From NCBI GenBank assembly GCA_009760855.2, contig WPIO01000025.1, forward strand, positions 727,001 through 791,000: a DNA stretch of 64,000 nucleotides. Direction: 5' to 3'. Every line of letters starts with the position of its first letter. Positions within the stretch are counted from its first letter, which is position 1. Position numbers and translations under genes: made by a program. The DNA comes from Cristatella mucedo (lineage: Eukaryota > Bryozoa > Phylactolaemata > Cristatellidae). The notes under the pieces were generated by a model that did no database searches, was not told the origin of the DNA, and worked only from the letters and a program-made list of their open reading frames with translations. Shown in pieces: positions 33,715-45,939 of this stretch.

Positions 33715-34165
33715 AGTCCCTCTGTTTTTTCTTTTTTATATTTCGGCAGCGTTTTATACTATTGATCATCACGTCCTACTTAAGCGCCTTCCAATGCTCC
33801 TGGAAATCACTGGCACTGCGCTGCAATGGTTCAGTTCCTATCTCAGTGGGAGACTTCTGAGCATGGTTTTCAACTGGCAACAATCCTCCGAGCAGACTCT
33901 TAAGTACGAGGCCCGGGGCTCTGATCTTAGTTCCCTTTTTTCACAATTGACAATCGACACTCTTCTTCTTGCCGATGTAATTGCCGAGCACAAAAATCTA
34001 GGTTCTCACTTTTCTGCCGATGGCACTCAGCTGCACGTGTGATTTGATCTCTTCTAGCCTTGTTGCATATCAAGCTCACGCAACTTGCTTTTACTGCATT
34101 GTAACGTGCCTAAACAAAGATTAAGTTTCTTGAGGATTCTATGAAAATGAATTATCATGTTTTTC
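33715..34165 (+). mobile_element. LINE-A fragment with internal deletion
   Basis: Encodes AAFYTIDHHVLLKRLPMLLE (frameshifted), GTALQWFSSYLSGRLLSM and LADVIAEHKNLGS, i.e. the reverse transcriptase from AFDTID to just before YADD. It then jumps to a diverged tail (AACGTGCCTAAACAAAGATT, AGTTTCTTGAGG, ATGAATTATCATG) at 34085-34165. The C-terminal block and 3-prime UTR are missing. Confidence 0.8.
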
Positions 34166-35744
34166 TTTATTTAATTCTTCGGATTTTTGGTAGCGAACAC
34201 GTGTACGGATGTGACTTTCCTTGCATTCGGGACTAGTTCGCTACATCGTTATGTGTTAAAGCGGGCATCGAGCATTGACTTGAGAGGGAAGAAAAAGAAT
34301 CCTAGCATTCTTTTAACCAGGATGCGGGTACCTGGGCAAACTTTTGCGATTAAACATAGGTGCAGCTATCAAATTGAATGTAAACCAGGAATCGCAGTAA
34401 CTTACTAGGAACAATCTTTGGAATTACGTAGATTGCATAGTCTTTTCCTATTTGATTCCTTGCTATTCTATAGAATGTGGAAAGCGAAGCATAATAGGCA
34501 ACTTTTGCTGGTCTCAATATTACTTGCCTTGTTGAGTAACTAATTAACTTTTTTCATCATGTAAGAGATACGTCTTTTAAGATGTGTGCACTCAGAAATT
34601 ATCATTGTAAACCACGTTTCATTTAGGGCGTGCTATACATCAACAGAATCGGTTAGCCTCATTAACTAATCCCGATTCTTATACTGTATAGTGACGTAGA
34701 ATATAGAACCGGATCATTGGGAGTGCTTCATTAGGAGTGGGCAAACGTTGAAGCGGGCAAACCGCTGTTAACTTGAGGGTGAACATTATAATGCCACGTA
34801 TACTGCGAAATGTGGCTAAAGTGGGCTAACGGCCAGTGAGCGACAGATCTCGAAGAGCCGTTTTAGTCCAAGTTTGGCCTAGCATGGAGGTATCTCCGTC
34901 AGTAACTCCACAAAGTCATAAAGACCATGTAGGTAATAGAAATAGATGTATTAAAGTGTCTTAATTACAATACGATCAAGATTCAAAATTCTGATAAGGA
35001 AGCATCGGTGAGCAGTCTCAGTTAAACAACAAACGGTATCTCTTGACTGGATCGCGCAGACATAGTTTGAAACATTTTGAGTAATAGCAAATATTTAATT
35101 TAGCTGCATCTGGCATCGTTCGCAGCGGTGACAAACCAAATCTCCAAATAATCCAGATTGCACGTTGGCTATTCTTGTAAATTCAGTGAGCAGCACAGCA
35201 AGGAGATAGCATATCGTAGTTCAGTGCCTCTGCGAAGGAAGTGCATTAGTCAATATACCGGTCGGAAATGCAGTCTCGATGCTGTTTCTGGTATTACGTG
35301 CTTGGAATACCCTCACTCGTTTAACATCTAACGATACGGCTGCGAGCCTTGAGTTGCATTAGTCAGTCAGTAATACAGGGCACAGTTTAAGTGTGATTTT
35401 TAAACAGTTGCCATTATTTCCGTCCATAATCTGATCGGTAATAGTCACAATATTCGTCGGCCAGAGAGTATCGTGAATGCTCCTCAGTATCTGAAACTCT
35501 GTAAAGCTCAGCTTCGTAGAACCTTCCTGGTGATAATGTCACAAATTAAAGAGAACAGTTTTTCTGAAACTAGCCTGGAAGATAAATTAATATGTTTATG
35601 CCGTCACATGAACGACCTGTTGTTGACATATATGAAGTACTCGAGAAGTTTGAAGTTGCCAGCTATTCAACAGGCTCTCATTTAGTGAATAATCTGCCAG
35701 ACTGAAATGTATTAACCATTCCTAAGTGAGTACTGCTATTTCGG
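34166..35744. other. Unassigned DNA with a scrap of LINE-B tail
   Basis: No family recognised in the frames of up to 73 codons. At 34893-34945, TATCTCCGTCAGTAACTCCAC and CAAAGTCATAAAGACCATGT match the LINE-B 3-prime end (minus strand). Nothing else is identifiable. Confidence 0.5.
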
Positions 35745-36955
35745 TTGTGTCTATTAATTAGGGTTTCCAGACTGTAGCGTCATTGTACCAGAATTTCATC
35801 GCTTCTAATCAGCTATAATCAGCTCTTGCATCAGCGTCTGCCGATTAAAAGCACACGTGGTGAAGGTTTTACTTGGCCGCACTTACAAAATAGCCACTCA
35901 CTGTTTTTAAATTCTAAGCTCAGAATGTAGCCGATTAGAATTTAGTTGGTAGCAATGTCTGTAATGCCTGCAGTTGATTTCATGTCAGTCAAAAAAGTCT
36001 TGCTTGAAACACACGGCAATAAAAGTGCCTTCCCTCTGTCGAACATTCACTTCCCACCAAATGGAGAAAGAAGTATTGAATAAAAATTGTAAGCATCTGC
36101 ATGCTAACATTAGTGTGCACAACCCGATCTTTCTAAGGACGTATTTACTTCCCTTGAACGTAAACCAGAAGTCAGCCGTTTCGGGACTATTTGGTATTTC
36201 CGTTGAGATAGAGGCCGTTTAAATTACTCATGTGGCACGCAGCGTACCACCAGGAACCCTTGAACATAGTCATGGTGTGAAGCCTTGTCCAATCCTAGTC
36301 TGCTGCAGAGACAGGTCAGTCACCGGTCAGGTGACTTCGTACCAATGGCCAAGCAGCGTGTACATCGAGGTCTTTGAACCGATAGTGAATTTCGAGTAGT
36401 TAGCATAAGCAAAGGAACATCGAAATTATTCATGTAGATACTTGGTACTACTATACCGGATGAGAGGCGACAAATATTTTCTAGATCTACAATCAAATTT
36501 CTGCATACTTTAGAAATAGTATAGCTGCTGCATATAGGTTTGGCTGGGGTCTTGCCAGCGTTTCCTTACCAAGCCAGAACTGCTCTGCAAAGTCACCAAA
36601 CCCATCAGCGATACGATTACCGATTCCTGAAGACGTTCTGACTGCCATTTTTTTCTTTGCTGCATAGTTAGCCAGCTGTAACAGCTTATGAACTGCAGCT
36701 TTAGGTTTACCTGCTGTAAAAAATACACGTCGACGACAATGGTCTCTGTAACACCCTTGCAACTCAATGAAACTTCTGCTTAGCAAGCCGCAAGAAAGAT
36801 GCGTCTGTGGTGGACAGATTTGAAACCCTAAAGCAATTTGGAGATGTGAATTTTTCAACCACTCTACGTCTTCTCAGTTTGTGAATTCTCGTAAGACCTA
36901 AATGTGCTAATCTTTCATACTGCTGAGTTCTGATGGCCAGGTTTTTGGTCTACTA
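35745..36955 (-). repeat. Segmental duplication around the fibrinogen-domain locus, unit 1
   Basis: Unit 1 aligns in the same orientation with 37556-39300. Matching blocks outside the coding part include TTAATTAGGGTTTCCAG/GTAATTAGGTTTCCAGAGG, CTCTTGCATCAGCGTCTGC/CTCTTGCATAGACGTCTGC, and CATTCACTTCCCACCAAATGG/CATTCAATTACCACATAATGG. The duplicated segment therefore includes downstream flank, both fibrinogen exons and the intron. A LINE-B copy sits between the units. Confidence 0.75.
36140..36800 (-). pseudogene. Fibrinogen-related domain pseudogene
   Basis: A decayed paralogue of the gene at 38616-39372. On the minus strand the upstream exon (ending at 36570) reads SWLTMQQRK, then by frameshift FRNR, a stop, QSYR, and GFGDFAEQFWLG, followed by a GTAAGG donor. 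The 83 bp intron (36487-36569) ends in TTGATTGTAG. The downstream exon retains matches to the FReD C-terminal half, including the [11 protein letters not shown] and YGAWWYAACH-like region, but is broken by indels (for example an added stretch near 36290-36330). The extra A in the AAAAAAA run, the TGG-CAA to CGG-TAA change and an extra T all disrupt the frame. It is not translatable as a domain. Confidence 0.85.
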
Positions 36956-36960
36956 ATTAT

Positions 36961-37553
36961 AAATGTAATGTAATGAAATTTATCTCCGTCTGTAACTCCA
37001 CAAAGTCATAAAGACCATGTGGGTGTTACGCAGCAGAGATTTGTATAGCGCACTCACAGCCTAAGCGGCTTTCGGTACGCATTCAGTAGCCAACAGACTT
37101 CATCTCACGCAACAAATGAAAGTAGGAAGCATAGCAGAGTCAGGAGAGCAGTTGAGGTAGTGAGTAGCATAGAAGTAGCAGCTCAGGATCGCTGAAAAGG
37201 ATGTGCCATAGTCGGCAGTTGGAGAGTAGTTGTCGTTGCGTAAGAATTGTGGAAGCGAGTTCCACAGTCTAGGACCTGCAGAGCTGAAGCTTCTGTCGCC
37301 AACTGTCTTCAAGCGGAGGAATGGGACAGCTAATTTATTGTCCACACAGGACCTGAGGGCACGAACAGGCTGAAACGGATGCAGCAGTTCAGCTAGGTAC
37401 GAAGGAGCCAAGCCGTGGCGGGCCTTGTGGGTCAGCGTAAGAACTTTGCTCTGTATCGTCTGCTCAACCGGCAACCATCCTAGCTCTTTCAGCAAAGGAG
37501 ACACGTGCTCAAACCGCTGGGACTTAAAGACAAGCCTTGCAGCCATATTCATA
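36961..37553 (-). mobile_element. LINE-B copy with open C-terminal block
   Basis: On the minus strand it keeps a 150-codon frame with AARLVFKSQRFEHVSPLLKE, LGWLPVEQTIQSKVLTLTHK, GLAPSYLAELLHPF and GDRSFSSAGPRLWNSLPQFL. This is the conserved C-terminal block of CR1/L2-type LINE ORF2 proteins, clearly different from LINE-A. The 3-prime tail at 36961-36985 is ATTACATT-like. No reverse transcriptase catalytic domain is present, so the copy is 5-prime truncated. It splits the two fibrinogen-locus duplicates. Confidence 0.87.
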
Positions 37554-37555
37554 GT

Positions 37556-38615
37556 CTGCTGTAATTAGGTTTCCAGAGGCTGGGGTCATTTCATCAGTAT
37601 TTATAAGCTTCTGATCAGTTGCACTCATCTCTTGCATAGACGTCTGCTGAGTAAAAGCAAGGGTGGATAATTTTACACTGACTTACATTTACTATAGCAG
37701 ATAATATTTAAAAAGTCTGACTCAGAATTTGGCAGAATTGAGTTTAGCTGGTTCTGTGGTTAAAAATTTAAAAATTTTGCCTCTGGCTTTTGCTACAGTG
37801 ACAGTCATACGGAAGCACTAGTGGGAATTGAAATCTCTCATATGTGATATAAGTTCCGGAAGAGAGGTCCAAACAGGTCGGGTAACGAACTGGACACGCG
37901 CCTTGCTTGTTCGGGCTGCTCAAGCATATGCATATGCGCTACCATGACTACTCATAGCAGCTAGGTCAATAAATGATGCCCGTTCAATCTGATAAAGAGA
38001 TAATTGCTGTTACTGTTAAGTTCTGTTAAAGACTGCCAACATAGATGAAGTGAGCACACATTGCAAGAGTGATGTCTTAGATAGATCCATCTCTCAAATG
38101 TTCTCGATCGCTTGATGTTTCAGATGTCTACAGTTGCTTGATTGTCAGGTTTCGACTGGTGGTCATATGCATTTTAAGTAGTTTCTACTGCTGTCGTGTT
38201 ACTGTGGCTCCGTGGCGTCTGATCTTGGGGAGTCTCACGGAGGCACTACCACAGACGTTAGCGATAAAGGAGACTCAATCTTTATTGCTCTCACGCGTAC
38301 ATATATAAGACCTCGCTGAATCACCAAAAATGGGAGAATGCATCTGTGGCGGGTAATATGCTTTGCATCAGAGCATCGGAGGCCGGACGCTACATCGAGT
38401 CAACTGCCTAGCCACCGGCTGCAGGTGGGCTTACATTAGTGGCCGGACTCTACCCTATTTGCAATAGCAGCAGAAAGCACACACAGCATTGTCAATGTCA
38501 TATCATTCAAATTTTCGTGAAAGACATTGCAAATCATGTTTTCCTCTTTTCTAACATTCAATTACCACATAATGGTCAGAGATATATTTAACTGTTATTT
38601 TACACACCAGCAAGC
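37556..38615. other. Downstream flank of the fibrinogen gene, duplicated unit 2 plus extra DNA
   Basis: The ends of this interval align with unit 1, but about 37780-38460 has no counterpart there. That extra DNA includes an LTR-like stretch at 38190-38300, so an element was probably inserted in unit 2 after duplication. Confidence 0.5.
38190..38300. mobile_element. Possible LTR remnant
   Basis: TGTTACTGTGGCTCCGTGG, GGGAGTCTCACGGAGGCAC and a following TTTATTGCTCTCACGCG resemble 52578-52640 (TGTATGACAGTGTCTCCGG, GGGAGTCTCACGGAGACAC). A TG start, CTCCG/CGGAG mirror words and recurrence at two sites suit the 5-prime end of an LTR, but neither 3-prime boundary nor an internal region is established. 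Confidence 0.35.
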
Positions 38616-39372
38616 CTACACCAGAATGCGCATCATGGTCGTTCCAAGGGCATAATAAAAACCCCTGAACGTTAACCAGCAGTCACCTGCTGCAAATTGG
38701 CTGGTATTTCCTTTGAGATAAAGGCCGTTTAAATTGCTCAAATGGCACGCAGCATACCACCAGGCACCCTTGTAGATGGTCGCACAGTGATTCGGGGTTA
38801 AATCGAAGTCCATTTTAGAGAAGGGACTTCCACTGTGATAAGAAAAACTGTCGCCAGCCGTGGCTTTGTACCCACTGACATTTAGAGTGTATCGCGAGCT
38901 CTCTGAACCGATGCCAAAGTGCGAGTAGTTGGCGTACGCCGATACGCCATCAAAGGTGTCCATGTAGACACTTAGTGCCACACCATTCGATGAGAGGCGA
39001 CGAATACTTTCTAGGCCTGCAATAGCATTTCCGCATCTATTAAAATTACTCTTTTTATACATTTAGAAATATGTATATTGTCAGAACTTTCTCACCAAGC
39101 CAGAATTCCCCCTGCAAAGTCACCAAATCCATCGCGATACGATTGCCAATTCCTGAAGAAGTTTTGGCTGCCATCTTTCCTTCGTTGGATGGTGAGCCAG
39201 CTGTCACTGCCTGTGAACTCGCACAGCACTGGAAAGGCACCATTGCCGTCAGGGTCCACAAACACTACTCCAGAATCATTGAATCCCAGCATCTTTGCAG
39301 CCTGACACCTTTATAACAAACAGATTTGTCACGAGCTCAATCTTAAGCAACGAATGCGGAAAAAGCCTTACT
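38616..39372 (-). CDS. Fibrinogen-related domain (FReD) protein, near-intact gene with one frameshift
   Basis: The FReD fold is a secreted carbohydrate- or ligand-recognition module found in ficolins, tachylectins, angiopoietins and many invertebrate lectins. Exons on the minus strand: one ending at 39372 (CDMRRCQKSLMQ, donor GTAAGG), 39301-39096 (FNDSGVVFVDPDGNGAFPVL, SWLTIQRRKDGSQNFFRNWQ, YRDGFGDFAG) and 39016-38616 ([61 protein letters not shown]). Introns are 39302-39371 (70 bp, phase 0) and 39017-39095 (79 bp, phase 1, restoring FWLG-LES). The calcium-site DFD and the paired cysteines are present. A run of five G bases (39108-39112) puts the frame out by one just before EFWLG; four G would keep it open. 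Upstream exons and any signal peptide were not resolved. The gene may be functional with a sequence error, or newly dead. Confidence 0.85.
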
Positions 39373-42300
39373 TGCATCAAACTTTTCTGGCACCGTCTCA
39401 TGTCACAATAGTGCATGCCATGTGAGCAAACTCTTGTGTAAACAGAGGATTGAGTGGCTGTTTCGATCAGAACTAGCTTGTCGTTAGAATTAATTTGGTA
39501 GGACAGTGCATTTTTCGTCGAATTCACAAGACCTCAAGAGTGCTCCACTGGCACTTGCCTGGATAAGCTGCGGGGAGTTATATAGCAAGCACTTCACTAC
39601 ATCGAGCTTGAATGACTGCATATGATTCTTTGCTTTTGCCATGGAGTCGGTAAACAAGGTCATAATTTTTATGGAATGGTCTTGCAAATGAATGAATGAA
39701 TGATAGGGATGCAATTATATGCATAACTTAACTTAAGCAAAAATTAAAAGTTTTGCTAGGCGCATGCCCGCATCGAACCTTTAAGTTCATTAGTTTTACA
39801 TTAACCCTGCGCACCTCTGACTCAAATGCGTTTGCACACTTAATATTACGAACTGTCTAATTTTCTTTCTTCAAAGCACCTTTGTGACCTGACTTTGTTA
39901 TGTTACAGCGCATCAACTGAGCACCTCAGGTACTTGAGACATGTAGGCATGCTCATTTTGTCAGACAGATAATTAAAGTGCTTCAGTTGTTAGCTTTTCC
40001 TGAATTACAACAGCTAGAATTCAGAAGCGTTTTAGTCTATGGTTACTAAGTATCACTCAACTGAAGTAATGGTTAGGTTGTTGTACGTTGTCTTCAAGTT
40101 AGTACTGCTATGGCCGATACAGCTCAAGTGAGCTCTTGTGGCTTGTTTGCAACTCGTCAGTAAGGACATGGACATGCACTTAAGGAAAGGGCTTTGTTGA
40201 ATTTCGCCATGCTATATGTGACAGTCGGCATCCACGCGTGTATCGGGGGCAGCTTCTAGGACTTAGTAGGTTTGCTTCTGCGAGCCGGTTCCACGAGTAA
40301 CCATCAAGCATCTGCAGCATCTAGTACAGTTTCATAAGCTGTATCTCTTAAAGGGGCTGTAGTTCCACAACCTCTCCAGCACATTTGTAAAATTTGAAGA
40401 CAGATGCGTTGAATAACTGCCATGCTCTGCCACCCTTTTTCATCGTCTGCTATCGGATTGTGTCAGGGTGACTGCCATGACTCTTTGGCCGTGCTCCGAA
40501 ACAGTAGCATCGAGGCATGCTCAATTTCAATTATTACAGCGTATGTTGCAGCTAAACATGCAAGTTAGCCTATTTTCTCCCTTTTTTTGATATTTTGATT
40601 GTTGCTGTAATGTCGTAGTAGTCCATAAATTTACCAAAGGACTTTGCGTTAGCCTGACCCAAGTGACTTTGTGGGACGCACCAACTAACTAACTAGCCTA
40701 GCTTATTAAAGGGATTGTTAGGTATTGTTGATGCTGTAGTGCTCTTTTCTACCATCGGCATGCCAGCGGTATCGGTGCCACTTCTATAACTCATTACTTG
40801 GGCCACGAGTCGCTAGTTTTACCATTATCCGGGAAGCATGTGCATTAACTAGCACCACTACGTCAGTGTTTTTGGGGTCAAGGTCTTCAGATCTGCAGCT
40901 GCTCCATTACAATCGTAACTGTAGGCATACATCTCTTTCCGTACCACTGCAAAGGGACAATAATTAAGTGACTGCTATTCTATAGACTGCTTTGTAGCGA
41001 ACGCTAAGAATATCCGGCCTTCTGTGCCCAAGCGATGGCAAACTGACTCGTGGTCAACTTAAGTGAAAACGATTGACAGATATGGCTTAACCAGCATCCT
41101 ACTTTTAAAGGTAGATTGTGGCTCTTCCGGAATACACTATGCAATCTTTGATTATTAAAGGGCATCTTTCATTGACCTCAGAAGCTGAGCATGGGCTAAT
41201 TGAGCAGCTGAAGCCACGAACGGGTATGGAACTTAATCTCTAACTCCAAAAAACCATGAAAACTAAAAACTTTCTACGGGAACTGTGTACACACTCTCTG
41301 AGCCGAGGCTTACTAAGTAATTACTAAAAGCAATCAAAGCGTGCAAATTAAAAGATCTTAAGTAGACCCGAGTGAGTAAATAGCTTAAGAGTCATGTTTC
41401 AAACAGCTATAAACTGCATGCTGGAAATTCAGTAACGGAATCGGCAGGAAAAGACGGGCTGTGGTCATGAAGCATGAATTACGGCAGTGAGTTCCGAGGC
41501 CTACGCGATAATAAACTTGTTTTTGACTACGTTCCTTAAATTAAAACCAGGCCCAGACAATTTTTTTGTTTTAAGTATGTCATGGCCACGTGAGAATTCC
41601 GACTGAGCTGTAGTGGCTCAGCCGAATAGGAAAGAGCTCTAAATATGTTCTCATTTTTCATTTTTCTCATTTTCATCTCATTTTTCCGAGCTCTAATTTT
41701 GGCTTATTTTGCGCTGGGTAACAGAAAAGCGTCGCCGGGTGCATTGGGCTTGCATTTGGCCGCATTTCGTAGATTTTTAAAAGAACAGTCCTAATGTATA
41801 CATTCGAGAGTGCTCCCAAGCTAAGGTAGCAACTGAGCTGCGACTAGAGGTCAAATCAGGCAACGCCCGGTCACTGCCAGCTCATTTCATAAATGACATT
41901 CATTGTTCTGCATTTTACTTTCTTTCTTGCATTACTGGGCTGGGCTGAGCAGCACTTTGCAACCACTCCCACCATTCACTTGCCTTTCTTTTTTCAGTTG
42001 GTTGATGCAACCAAGACATAGCGTAGCATTCTTTCGTAAGCGCATACACTCAACCCTCTTACAATATCAGTAAGTTAATTTAATCTCAGCACAACTGTTC
42101 AATAACAAATCTCCTTCCCCCTCCCCGCCACTATAAAAACTGTAAGCCCCCATATGCAACGGTTTGCACCAAGATCATTTTCATTATTGGCTCCTATTAC
42201 GGAGACCAGCACTAATTGTGTGAAAAATTGCGAGCGGCGAATCAACATCTGTTAGAATTTCGGGGAGACATTTTGAGAAATGCACGACTCTGCTTTAGTT

Positions 42301-42669
42301 GATAGCAGTGAACTAACGTCAGCTCCTCAAAACAAAGTAGTTTACGCATACATAAACTCAGAAAAACCCAGATACAAACGTAAACCTTGTGACTCAAATT
42401 TTCGCCATTGAGATACGAGCGAATTGAGTTTTCATACGCTCGTCTTGTTAGCCAGAGCCTCATAGCTAGTCAGGCAATTAAAAATGAAACTGAGAACTAA
42501 ATAAGCAGCGAAACAGACGGGTGTGTCAAATGATTCGGAGAAGTGGTAGCGGTTGATTTGATGTAACTTGATGTTAGGGACAGCGATCGCAAGCCTATGA
42601 TTGTTTGATCGCTTATTAATGAGCCCTTTATATTCACGAAGCAGCGCTCTGCTTTTACCAGGCATGACC
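39373..42669. other. Unassigned DNA; may hold upstream exons of the FReD gene
   Basis: A 74-codon minus-strand frame (39490-39714) and a 50-codon stretch before the first recognised FReD exon (to about 39528) could be upstream coding sequence, but no signal peptide or matching donor-acceptor pair was found. Between 39720 and 42240 there is essentially no long open frame. Frames at 42242-42811 have no recognisable family. Confidence 0.35.
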
Positions 42670-43090
42670 AGTCACGTACAGAGCAAAGTTCTTCCGCTGA
42701 CTCACAAGGCCCGCCAAGGCTTGGCTCCTCCATACCTAGCTGAACTGCTGCACCAGTTTCACCCTCTTCGTGCCCTCGGGTCATGTACGAACGATAAATT
42801 AGCTGTTCCATTCCTCCGCTTAAAGACCGTTGGCGACAGAAGCAATAGCTCTGCAGGTCCTAGGCTGAAGAACTCGCTTTTACGATTCTTATGTAACGAC
42901 AACTTCTCTCCAGCTGTCGACTATGGCTCATCCTTTCCAGCGGTCCTGAGCTGCTACTTCCACGCTACTCACTACCTCAACTGCTTTCCTGACTCTGATA
43001 TGCTTCCCACTTTCTCTTTGTTGCGTGAGACGAAGTCTGCTGGCTACCAAATGCGTACCGAAAGCCGCTTAGGCTGTGAGTGGTGACATG
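42670..43090 (+). mobile_element. LINE-B C-terminal fragment
   Basis: Encodes QSKVLPLTHKARQGLAPPYL, AELLHQFHPLRALGSC, FLRLKTVGDRSNSSAGPRLK and SCYFHATHYLNC, in the same order as the minus-strand copy at 37 kb. The frame stays open to a TGA near 43086 and no ATTAC tail follows, so both ends are truncated. Confidence 0.86.
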
Positions 43091-44391
43091 GGAATGAAGT
43101 GTTCTAAGCTAAACAACACACTGTGGTATATTTCAATAGGCTATCGAGCTTCATAACTTGTTGTGAATAATAGCTAGGGACCGTTGACTAGATCGAAGTA
43201 AAGTTTAGCTGCTTAAATGCTTTCCCTATGTCTTAGGATGCAGAAGATTTAAAAGCCAGCTGTTCAGCTTGAAGGGTCACCTAGCCATTCAGCTCTTTCG
43301 GGGAGTCATTTTGCTGACACGAAATAGGTTGCAACGGCTCAGCTAGGGTATCTCATCAGGCATATCCGAGAAGCACTCATGAAAGTATGCCAAATAAATA
43401 AAAATCCGACGTCCACCCACTGCACGTGCGTGGCTAGGGAGTCGAGGCAGAAGCATTAACATCAAGACTACACGATCGCAACCACTTGGGTGCCACGTCA
43501 ACTCTCTGATTAACGGTTTGATTAACTGTCTGATCTCAACCCTCTGCCACTCGCTGATTATATATCTAAACATGCATCAGCTTGAAAATTGCTTCTGCAG
43601 CTGTAGAGGCGACATTTCAATGTTATCATTCATGGCGTCATTTTAATGTTTCTTACGTCTGCCTTTGGTTAACACATAAAAATTAATGGCATCACTGACC
43701 TCTGATTGATGAAGTTCCGTATGAGCTCCAATGGGTCTACAAAGAACACAGCTTCTATTGCAAGATATATTAACGAAAGCACTGCAAGGCACATACTTCG
43801 TGCTTTATGTGGCTAAAGATTATTTTGTGGCATGCATGTAATGCATGTTCATAATTTCTAGCAGCTGCTTCTGATCGTCGTGCTCAAATACCTTTTGACC
43901 GCAGTAATATCCTCTGCTGGTTTTGGATTTGTATATGCTGCACGGATAGATGCTGCAGTAGCAGCGTTTGCTTGCCTTGTTTCAGAGTACGGCCTGAAAA
44001 GAGCTAACGTTGCCGCAAATCAAGGTGCACTCCATTAAAGATCTCGATGATTTTGTGTTGGAAATATTCAAGACGACGTCTGACCAACTATCAATCTCCA
44101 TCGTAGTTAGGTGGCCACCCCACGTGGTTAGCTGACGTACAGAGCCAATCAAGACGTCGGCTATCAGTGGCCTTACGAAACAGGCCAGCATGACCCCCAT
44201 CAGGCTCATGGCAAGCAGCGTCCGAACGAGTTTTACCAGCTTTTTCCTTCATCTTCCAGTTGCCTACTGACCGACAATCTGCAGAAAAGGCATTGATGCA
44301 AAAGCACAATCGGAACGTTGGCCTAATGACAGTTCGTAGATCTTTATAAAAAGAACCGCTACTGTACAACTGTAACAAATGCGTATCGATT
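43091..44391. other. Unassigned DNA with one weak exon-like frame
   Basis: On the minus strand, 43982-44250 is open and encodes a hydrophobic stretch (RTLLAMSLMGVMLACFVRPL) then SVRQLTTWGGH. It could be a membrane-protein exon but matches no family I know. The rest has only short shadow frames. Confidence 0.3.
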
Positions 44392-45590
44392 GACTAGTGA
44401 CGTTAGCTTTTCACCTGGATTCACCACTGTTATGTTAAATTAAAACGCTCAATCAATACTGGCCATGAGAAACATCGGTTGGAATCAGTATTCCTCGACG
44501 GCTCAGTGTATTATTATTGGCAATCTATGAATTCCATTTACTCACCGAGCTGATTTAGCGGGCATCGCAATAAAGCTTTGCCGTGCCATTGGCCACATGG
44601 AGCGCCTTTAATTTGTTTCGGCTTAGGGCTTACCATCTGACTGTTTCTCACGCCCGTGAATCTTAGACGAAATGGTCGAGGCATCCCATGCTAAATAGTC
44701 AGTGGTCCTCAAGCTTATCTGTTCTGCTACTACATTTTCTTCCTAAACGTTAATCAAAATGTATCATCTGTGTTCTCATCGCGTTGAGGCATTCGTTAAT
44801 GCCACCCATTAGGGACGCTGGATGACTTATATTCTTCCTGGCTGACCCACAGAATTATATATGCAAATACTTGAGTTTAAAAGTGCAGGCTCTTGCATCG
44901 CCATACCTATGGCTTGAACCTCAGCCTGAGGCCGGACGTTTCACAGTGATGCGACGGTAGCACCACTCACCAAAATGCTTATAAATATGCAATTTAAACT
45001 TATGAACTTTTAAGTAATTGACAGAGCTCAGATAATGATACATGATCTACGAATTGGTAATTTATAGAGTACCTTTAACTTGAGAGCCAATGACATCGAG
45101 GCACCTCGCTGATATTGTATGGAGTAAGATCCCTTTGGTAATCACAGAGAGTGCACCGAACAATTAGAAAGCACAGGAACCAAAACACCGACAGCAAAGT
45201 AGGTTGTTCTCAAAAGTGCGGAAATAATCTCATAAAGAGGGCTACATGACGACAGAAATGTGCTAAATACAGCGGTTAGAAACGTTTATCTAGCTAAAAT
45301 CTTCACTGTATACTGTATACTCACACCCCAAAAGTAGACCTGCACATCGCAGTGCCATCACCCGAGTAGTACAGAGGTTGGACCCTGGCATACTGGATAT
45401 GATTCTCCTTAAACCCACTCTAAACACAGTTAAAGTTTCACACAGAAGTAGATGTTAACAGCTGCATTAGCCTATGTCCTTATGTCTGTTCCACTAATTA
45501 CAGGGCTATTTTGTAGCCGGCGAGCTTACGGAACAATTAAATTCAAATGACATGATAATTCAGTTACTTACGTTACACAGCTGTACGGCT
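44392..45590 (+). repeat. 1.2 kb dispersed repeat R1, second copy
   Basis: Direct-orientation homologue of 22950-24140 across its full length, starting GACTAGTGACGTTAGC against GATTAGTGAAGTAAGC. It shares the ordered anchors listed for the first copy and runs to ACACAGCTG near 45585. Neither copy encodes a shared protein. It is not preceded by a LINE tail here, so the LINE next to the first copy is not part of the repeat. Confidence 0.82.
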
Positions 45591-45939
45591 TACTGTGTGG
45601 GGGTTTCTTGGCGCCTGACATTTTACATAGCTATTAACATTGCAACCGCTGCAGAGCAATCCAAAAGAAGCCCAATTCATGTCCCAACCTCTTTTAGTTA
45701 GTGACCAAAATGCTGACAAGCTTCCCTAAAAGGGTCGCACCGACCGGAAACCCTGAGATTCTTGCAGTTCTCGGAATTGCCAGAGGCAGGACTGTCAACA
45801 TTTTAAAAGCATATGCTTTATTTTCTCGACAGTTGACCATCTTCAGAACATCTGTCGAATGAAAAAAATATGTCGGCCGGCATTTCTTCGCTGAAGTGCA
45901 GAGCACCAAAGGCTGATGTACGCTTAGCGGAGCATGAGT
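45591..45939. other. Spacer upstream of the gypsy remnant
   Basis: A 92-codon minus-strand frame has no recognisable family. On the plus strand this may be decayed gag or its zinc-knuckle region, but I could not identify the cysteine pattern. Confidence 0.3.

Noticed and set aside
39276-39527. Two frameshifts in the FReD gene (a second one in the CKDAG stretch)
   Set aside because: A 70 bp phase-0 intron at 39302-39371 explains the apparent shift; joining LMQ to AAKMLGFNDSG keeps one frame. Only the five-G frameshift remains.
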